Origin: Actinomycetes bacterium
GTDB taxonomy: Bacteria > Actinomycetota > Acidimicrobiia > Acidimicrobiales > RAAP-2
Direction of reading: 5' to 3'
DNA length: 47,983 nucleotides
Assembly: GCA_021791845.1 (NCBI GenBank)
Contig: JAJYVT010000018.1
Span: forward strand, 1-47,983
Positions 44,621 to 47,983 of the stretch are shown here, one piece after another; the stretch's first letter is position 1, and each line of letters begins with the position of its first letter. The notes beneath the pieces were generated by a model. It was not told the DNA's origin. It searched no databases and saw only the letters and a program-made list of their open reading frames with translations. The position numbers were made by a program, and so were the translations under genes.

Positions 44621-46315
44621 TCAGCCTGGCGGGCGGGCCGCCTGGGCAACCGGGGAGGCCAGGGTCGCGTGGGGCACCCGAAAGGTCCGCGTCGCGGCGG
44701 CAGCGCGCCGGATGGCGAGCACGGCGATGTCGTCCTGGGCGCCGTCGGGGACCAGCCGGACGAAGAGCGTGTCCAGGAGGTCGGCGAGCGCCGACGGGCC
44801 GCTGGCGGCTGCCCGGAGCCGCTCGATGCCGACGTCGATGCGCTCGCCGCGGCGCTCCACCAGGCCGTCGGTCACCGCAAGGAAGGTCTCCCCGGGGGCG
44901 AGCTGCAGCTCGTGAGTGCCATAGGCGGTCCCCACCCTGACCGGAGGATCGGGCGGGACCTCGAGCACGGACGCGCCGGCCGGGGTCACCACGAACGGCG
45001 TCACGTGGCCGGCGTTGGCCAGCCACGTCCGGCCGGAGGGCAGGTGCACGCGCCCGCACAGGACCGTGGCGAACCGCCCGTGGTGGTCGAGCGACACCAT
45101 CCGGCTGACCTTGCCGAGCACCGCAGCCGGGTCGGCGCCGTCGAAGCCGTGGGCGCTGATGACATGGCGGAGCTGCGCCATGACGGTGGCCGCCTCCAGC
45201 CCGTGCCCCGATACGTCTCCGACGGAGAAGAAGAGCCCGTCGCCGTCCACGACGACGTCGTACCAGTCGCCTCCCACCTCGACGCCGGCGCTGCCGGCCC
45301 GGTAGCGCGCCGCCACCTCGAACCCGGCCGGCTGGGGCAGGCGGCGGGGGAGGAGCGCGCGCTGGAGGGTCTCGGCCACGGCGCGCTGGTCCTGGTAGAG
45401 GGACCGTGAGACCGACGCTGTCCGCTCGGCCGCCCGCCGGCGGCGGACCAGCCATTCGGTCACGACCACGGCGATGGCGCTGAAGATGAGGCCGAGGGCC
45501 AGGAAGATCCAGGCCACGTCGGCGGCCAGGGCCCCGGTGAGCGGGACCCTGGGGGCCACGACGAGGGTGAGCACCCGGTCCCCGAACGGGAGGAGCTCGG
45601 TGGTACGGGTCCCGGCCAAGGGCGTGGGCGCCGTGCCCTCGACCAAGGCAGCAGGGCTGAGGGTCCTGCCGAAGTAGATGGCGAAGTTCAGGTCCGACTC
45701 GGGACTGGACGCCGGGATGGCGACCCGGCGCCCGGCCGGGAAGGCCTGCTCGCCGTAGGCGACGTAGGTGGGGCCGCCACCGGGTGCGGTGGCGGCCAGC
45801 GCATAGGCGAAGCGCTGGAGCCCCGGGCGGACCACCCGCTGGACGGCCAGCGTGTGCACCGTGGCCGCGGTCCGGCAGAGGCGGGCCACGGCCACGGACC
45901 CGGGCGCCAGGGCGGGGCCTGCACCGGCCGATGCGAGCAGCGTCGGGCCGTGAGCGGTGAGCACGTACAGCTCGGCCGACACGAGCGGCCCCTTGCCGCC
46001 GACCGATGTCGCGATGTCGCCGTGGAACGAAGTCGGCGAACCGTGGGTAAGGGAAGCCTCCGTGACCGCCTTGCCGAGCCGGCGCTCCAGGTCGACCGGA
46101 CCGACCGCGAGCGCCGACTGGGTGAGCCGGGCCTCGAGGGAGAGGACCCGGTCCTCGCTGTGGAGGTAGCTCAGGTGGGCGACCGTGGTCACCACGGCGG
46201 TGAGGAGGAGCCCGACCACGGCGACGACCAGCGGTGCCAGGTGCGCCGAGAGCCGGCGGCGGGAGGGGACGCGTTGCGCCCGGTCGGGCACCTCGTGCCC
46301 CTCCGTGCGCGACAT
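44621..46315 (-). CDS. Membrane-bound PP2C (SpoIIE/RsbU-type) phosphatase with extracellular sensor
   Basis: 564 residues, ATG with GGGGAGG 6 bases upstream. Helices at about 26-48 and 267-289 enclose an outside domain of about 215 residues whose end (DLNFAIYFGRTLSP, TELLPFGDRVLTLVVAPR) looks like a CHASE sensor. A coiled linker leads to the PP2C domain with metal residues in VGGDWYDVV (Asp350), GDVSGHG (Asp367), TDGLVE and QDD (528-530), so it looks active. In known circuits such phosphatases dephosphorylate a STAS antagonist after sensing stress. The adjacent STAS gene lacks the serine, so its target is probably another STAS protein. Confidence 0.92.
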   Translation of the reverse strand: MSRTEGHEVPDRAQRVPSRRRLSAHLAPLVVAVVGLLLTAVVTTVAHLSYLHSEDRVLSLEARLTQSALAVGPVDLERRLGKAVTEASLTHGSPTSFHGDIATSVGGKGPLVSAELYVLTAHGPTLLASAGAGPALAPGSVAVARLCRTAATVHTLAVQRVVRPGLQRFAYALAATAPGGGPTYVAYGEQAFPAGRRVAIPASSPESDLNFAIYFGRTLSPAALVEGTAPTPLAGTRTTELLPFGDRVLTLVVAPRVPLTGALAADVAWIFLALGLIFSAIAVVVTEWLVRRRRAAERTASVSRSLYQDQRAVAETLQRALLPRRLPQPAGFEVAARYRAGSAGVEVGGDWYDVVVDGDGLFFSVGDVSGHGLEAATVMAQLRHVISAHGFDGADPAAVLGKVSRMVSLDHHGRFATVLCGRVHLPSGRTWLANAGHVTPFVVTPAGASVLEVPPDPPVRVGTAYGTHELQLAPGETFLAVTDGLVERRGERIDVGIERLRAAASGPSALADLLDTLFVRLVPDGAQDDIAVLAIRRAAAATRTFRVPHATLASPVAQAARPPG

Positions 46316-46335
46316 GCGGCACCTCCCCGACGGCG

Positions 46336-46363
46336 CGTCCGCCCGCCCGCTCCCGAGCGGACG
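46336..46363. other. GC hairpin in the divergent control region
   Basis: CGTCCGC (46336-46342) pairs with GCGGACG (46357-46363). An inner CCGCTC-CC-GAGCGG is an alternative fold. If the phosphatase mRNA starts near the TAACCT at 46438-46443, this lies in its leader. Function unproven. Confidence 0.35.
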
Positions 46364-46436
46364 GGCACCATGGGTGACCGGCGTCGCCTGCGCCCTGGAC
46401 CGCAGGGATGCCCGCAGCCCGTTCCCGAGCCGCGGC

Positions 46437-46443
46437 TAGGTTA
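46437..46443. promoter_or_regulatory. Overlapping divergent -10 boxes between phosphatase and ATPase genes
   Basis: The stretch CTAGGTTAG reads TAGGTT on the plus strand (46437-46442, 11 bases before the ATG at 46454) and TAACCT on the minus strand (46438-46443). Both genes might use it, so that polymerase binding for one blocks the other. Suggestive only. Confidence 0.35.
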
Positions 46444-46453
46444 GTGCCCCCAG

Positions 46454-46903
46454 ATGGCACGTTCCATGCAGGTACATGTCGCCAACACGCCGGAGGCGGT
46501 GGCCACGGCGCGCCAGGCAATCGCCGACGCCGTGGAGGCCTGGGGCATCGGCGGCCCCCATGACGGGGCGATCGTGGACGACCTGCTGCTCGTCACCACC
46601 GAACTGCTCAGCAACGCCGTCAAGTTCTCGTCCGGCGTCGTGACGATGCTGCTCACCTGGAGGTCGGGCGTGCTCCGGGTGACGGTGAGCGACAACGCCC
46701 CCTCACCCGCCACGCTCCGCTCGCCGGGGCCCCACGCCAGCGGGGGGCGCGGTCTGGCCATCGTCGCCGCGCTGTCCAGCCGCTGGGGCCAGACCCCCTA
46801 CGTCGACGGCTGCAAGGAGGTCTGGGCCGAGGTGCTGGTGGCCTCACGGTCGGGCGCCGGCGCGTCCGGGGGCGCGGCCGCCACGCTGATCCTGGAGGGA
46901 TAG
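46454..46903 (+). CDS. RsbW/SpoIIAB-like histidine-kinase-fold ATPase
   Basis: 149 residues. N box ELLSNAVKFS (about 50-59), VSDNAPSP (about 78-85), and GGRGLAIVAALSSRWG as the ATP lid. This is the HATPase_c_2 group of anti-sigma kinases and actinobacterial regulatory ATPases. No sigma factor gene is in the window, so its partner is unknown; many actinobacterial copies act on distant STAS proteins. The last 15 residues are an Ala/Gly tail. It faces away from the phosphatase gene across a 138-base gap. Confidence 0.9.
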   Translation: MARSMQVHVANTPEAVATARQAIADAVEAWGIGGPHDGAIVDDLLLVTTELLSNAVKFSSGVVTMLLTWRSGVLRVTVSDNAPSPATLRSPGPHASGGRGLAIVAALSSRWGQTPYVDGCKEVWAEVLVASRSGAGASGGAAATLILEG

Positions 46904-46932
46904 ACGCGCCAGCGGGTGCACGGGCGGCGGGT

Positions 46933-47979
46933 TCAGGCGTGCCGGTGCGAGGAGCTCGACCGCACGTCGACGGTGTGGGTGGGGGCGGCCCGGTGCGCCG
47001 ACCGGCCGCCGACGAGCCACGGGCCGACCTTCGGAGCCACCAACGTCGCCAGGAGGATCCCGATGCACACGGCGCTGACGATGGCCCACTGCCGGAGGCC
47101 CGCACCTCGCACCTCGTGCCTGGTCCTGCGGTAGAAGTCCCTCGGCGCCAGGTGCGCCACGTCCACCAGGTGGCCGAGGACGTGGGCGATCATGGCGGCA
47201 AACCACAGCACGAAGGTGACCTTGTGGATCGCCAGCAGCTCGTTGCGCAACGCCGTGGACGCGAGCAGCAGGGCGATGCCGCTGCCGACGACGGACACCG
47301 TCGAGACCACCAGGAAGGGCCCGAGGAGCCGGAGGGCGGTCGGCGGAGGGCCCTTCCGGCGGTAGGCCGGGGACCCGAGGTAGTACCGGGCGAACCGCCA
47401 GGTGGCGCTCCCGACCTTCAACACGACCACCGGCACGAGCACCATCCCGACCACGACGTGCACCGTGGCGAGCGTGCTGATGTGCAGGAGCGTGACCCCC
47501 TCGACCGCCAGAAGGACGAGCAGGAGCGCTCCCAGCATCGCCGTGAGGCGCCCGTTCGACTCCACGCCGGCGTCTCCTTCGAGCAGCGGCTTGGCGGCCA
47601 TCTCGGCTTCCTGCCTCCGGCGGACGGCCACGGCGTGCCACGCGGCGACCGGTGTGCTCGACCGGTCCCTGCGCCGGGCGCGCTCGAGCGGTTGCCCGAG
47701 GACGCCGCTGCCGCCGCCCACGACCACCGCCTCCCAGGCAGCGACGGGCGCGTTCGAGAGCTCGACGCGGCGGGGCCCCGGTGCCGGCCGCCGCGAGAGC
47801 AGGGCCGTTCCCACGACGGGCAGCGCCGTCAGCGGGCGGAACCGGGCGCCGACGGTGGCCTCCTTGTAGCTCCGGTAGCGGTGGTAGACGCCGAAGGCGA
47901 TGACGCCCACGGCCACCACCCCGAGCACGTAGCCGACGTCCCCGAACGCCTTGGCGATGGCGTGCCAGTGGGAGCCCAC
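46933..47979 (-). CDS. Multi-helix membrane protein, possible cytochrome b-like (5' end at window edge)
   Basis: 348 residues if the GTG at 47979 is the start; the frame may continue past the edge. One helix at about 15-32, a cytoplasmic part of about 110 residues, then five helices (about 146-163, 170-190, 221-240, 251-270 and 298-316). Histidines lie in or beside the helices (H166, H174, H252, H266, H270), which resembles b-type cytochrome or ferric reductase-like folds, though pairs are not clear. The loop has two related units, PVAAWEAVVV (78-87) and PVAAWHAVAV (110-119). I do not recognise a precise family. It ends 29 bases from the RsbW-like gene. Confidence 0.65.
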   Translation of the reverse strand: MGSHWHAIAKAFGDVGYVLGVVAVGVIAFGVYHRYRSYKEATVGARFRPLTALPVVGTALLSRRPAPGPRRVELSNAPVAAWEAVVVGGGSGVLGQPLERARRRDRSSTPVAAWHAVAVRRRQEAEMAAKPLLEGDAGVESNGRLTAMLGALLLVLLAVEGVTLLHISTLATVHVVVGMVLVPVVVLKVGSATWRFARYYLGSPAYRRKGPPPTALRLLGPFLVVSTVSVVGSGIALLLASTALRNELLAIHKVTFVLWFAAMIAHVLGHLVDVAHLAPRDFYRRTRHEVRGAGLRQWAIVSAVCIGILLATLVAPKVGPWLVGGRSAHRAAPTHTVDVRSSSSHRHA

Positions 47980-47983
47980 GCCG

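Overview
The window is a very GC-rich, densely coded bacterial chromosome segment with many GTG starts and 4-base ATGA/GTGA gene overlaps. Gene order from about 18 to 42 kb (HAD hydrolase, phasin-like protein, tlyA, nadK, recN, pyrG, Nudix, xerD ... scpA, scpB, rluB ... cmk ... der) follows, from memory, the order around Rv1692-Rv1713 in Mycobacterium tuberculosis. The source is therefore an actinobacterium (Actinomycetota). It does not look like a Mycobacterium or Streptomyces: several usual members are missing (parA between xerD and scpA; whiA next to yvcK) and others are inserted. A deep-branching class such as Acidimicrobiia is possible, but I cannot prove it from this sequence.

Layout. 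1-6.3 kb, minus strand: a cut methyltransferase, a family III CoA-transferase, a SWIM/SNF2 helicase, and a VapC/AbrB-type toxin-antitoxin pair; then a plus-strand unknown gene and tRNA-Leu(GAG). 7.3-18 kb, minus strand: one long run of close or overlapping genes: a glycerol-3-phosphate/sugar-type ABC importer (ATPase, two permeases, binding protein), then yvcK, gap, pgk, tpiA, secG and an orphan peptide-type binding protein. 18-27.9 kb, plus strand: the tlyA-nadK-recN-pyrG-Nudix-xerD block, a DksA/TraR zinc-finger protein and a membrane M50 protease with a proline-rich tail. trpS faces it. 29.2-36.9 kb, plus strand: scpAB, rluB, aroH, tyrA, a fused aroA-cmk, an acyltransferase and a class V aminotransferase. 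36.9-38.8 kb, minus strand: ispH and a family 2 glycosyltransferase. 38.9-42 kb, plus strand: a PDZ/radical SAM (DUF512) protein, der and a tiny zinc-ribbon membrane protein. 42-47 kb: a signalling cluster with a STAS protein, a PAS-GGDEF-EAL protein, a membrane PP2C phosphatase and an RsbW-like ATPase; a multi-helix membrane protein closes the window.

How the genes work together. Lower glycolysis/gluconeogenesis (tpiA, gap, pgk) appears to be co-expressed with its presumed regulator YvcK and with an importer that may supply a triose-phosphate precursor. aroA, aroH and tyrA are three steps of aromatic amino-acid synthesis. scpAB, xerD, recN, cmk and der serve chromosome, nucleotide and ribosome maintenance. 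The last cluster has the parts of a partner-switching stress or development circuit plus c-di-GMP turnover.

A regular signal not explained by the genes alone is a TANNNT -10 box 6-8 bases before the start codon of many genes. This suggests widespread leaderless transcription and was used to choose starts. I found no CRISPR array, insertion sequence, prophage or biosynthetic cluster, and no clearly new multi-gene system. The most unusual items are the fusion of the importer operon to yvcK-gap-pgk-tpiA without whiA, the aroA-cmk fusion with a shortened kinase, the STAS protein lacking its phosphorylatable serine, and a tetranucleotide tract inside the radical SAM gene.
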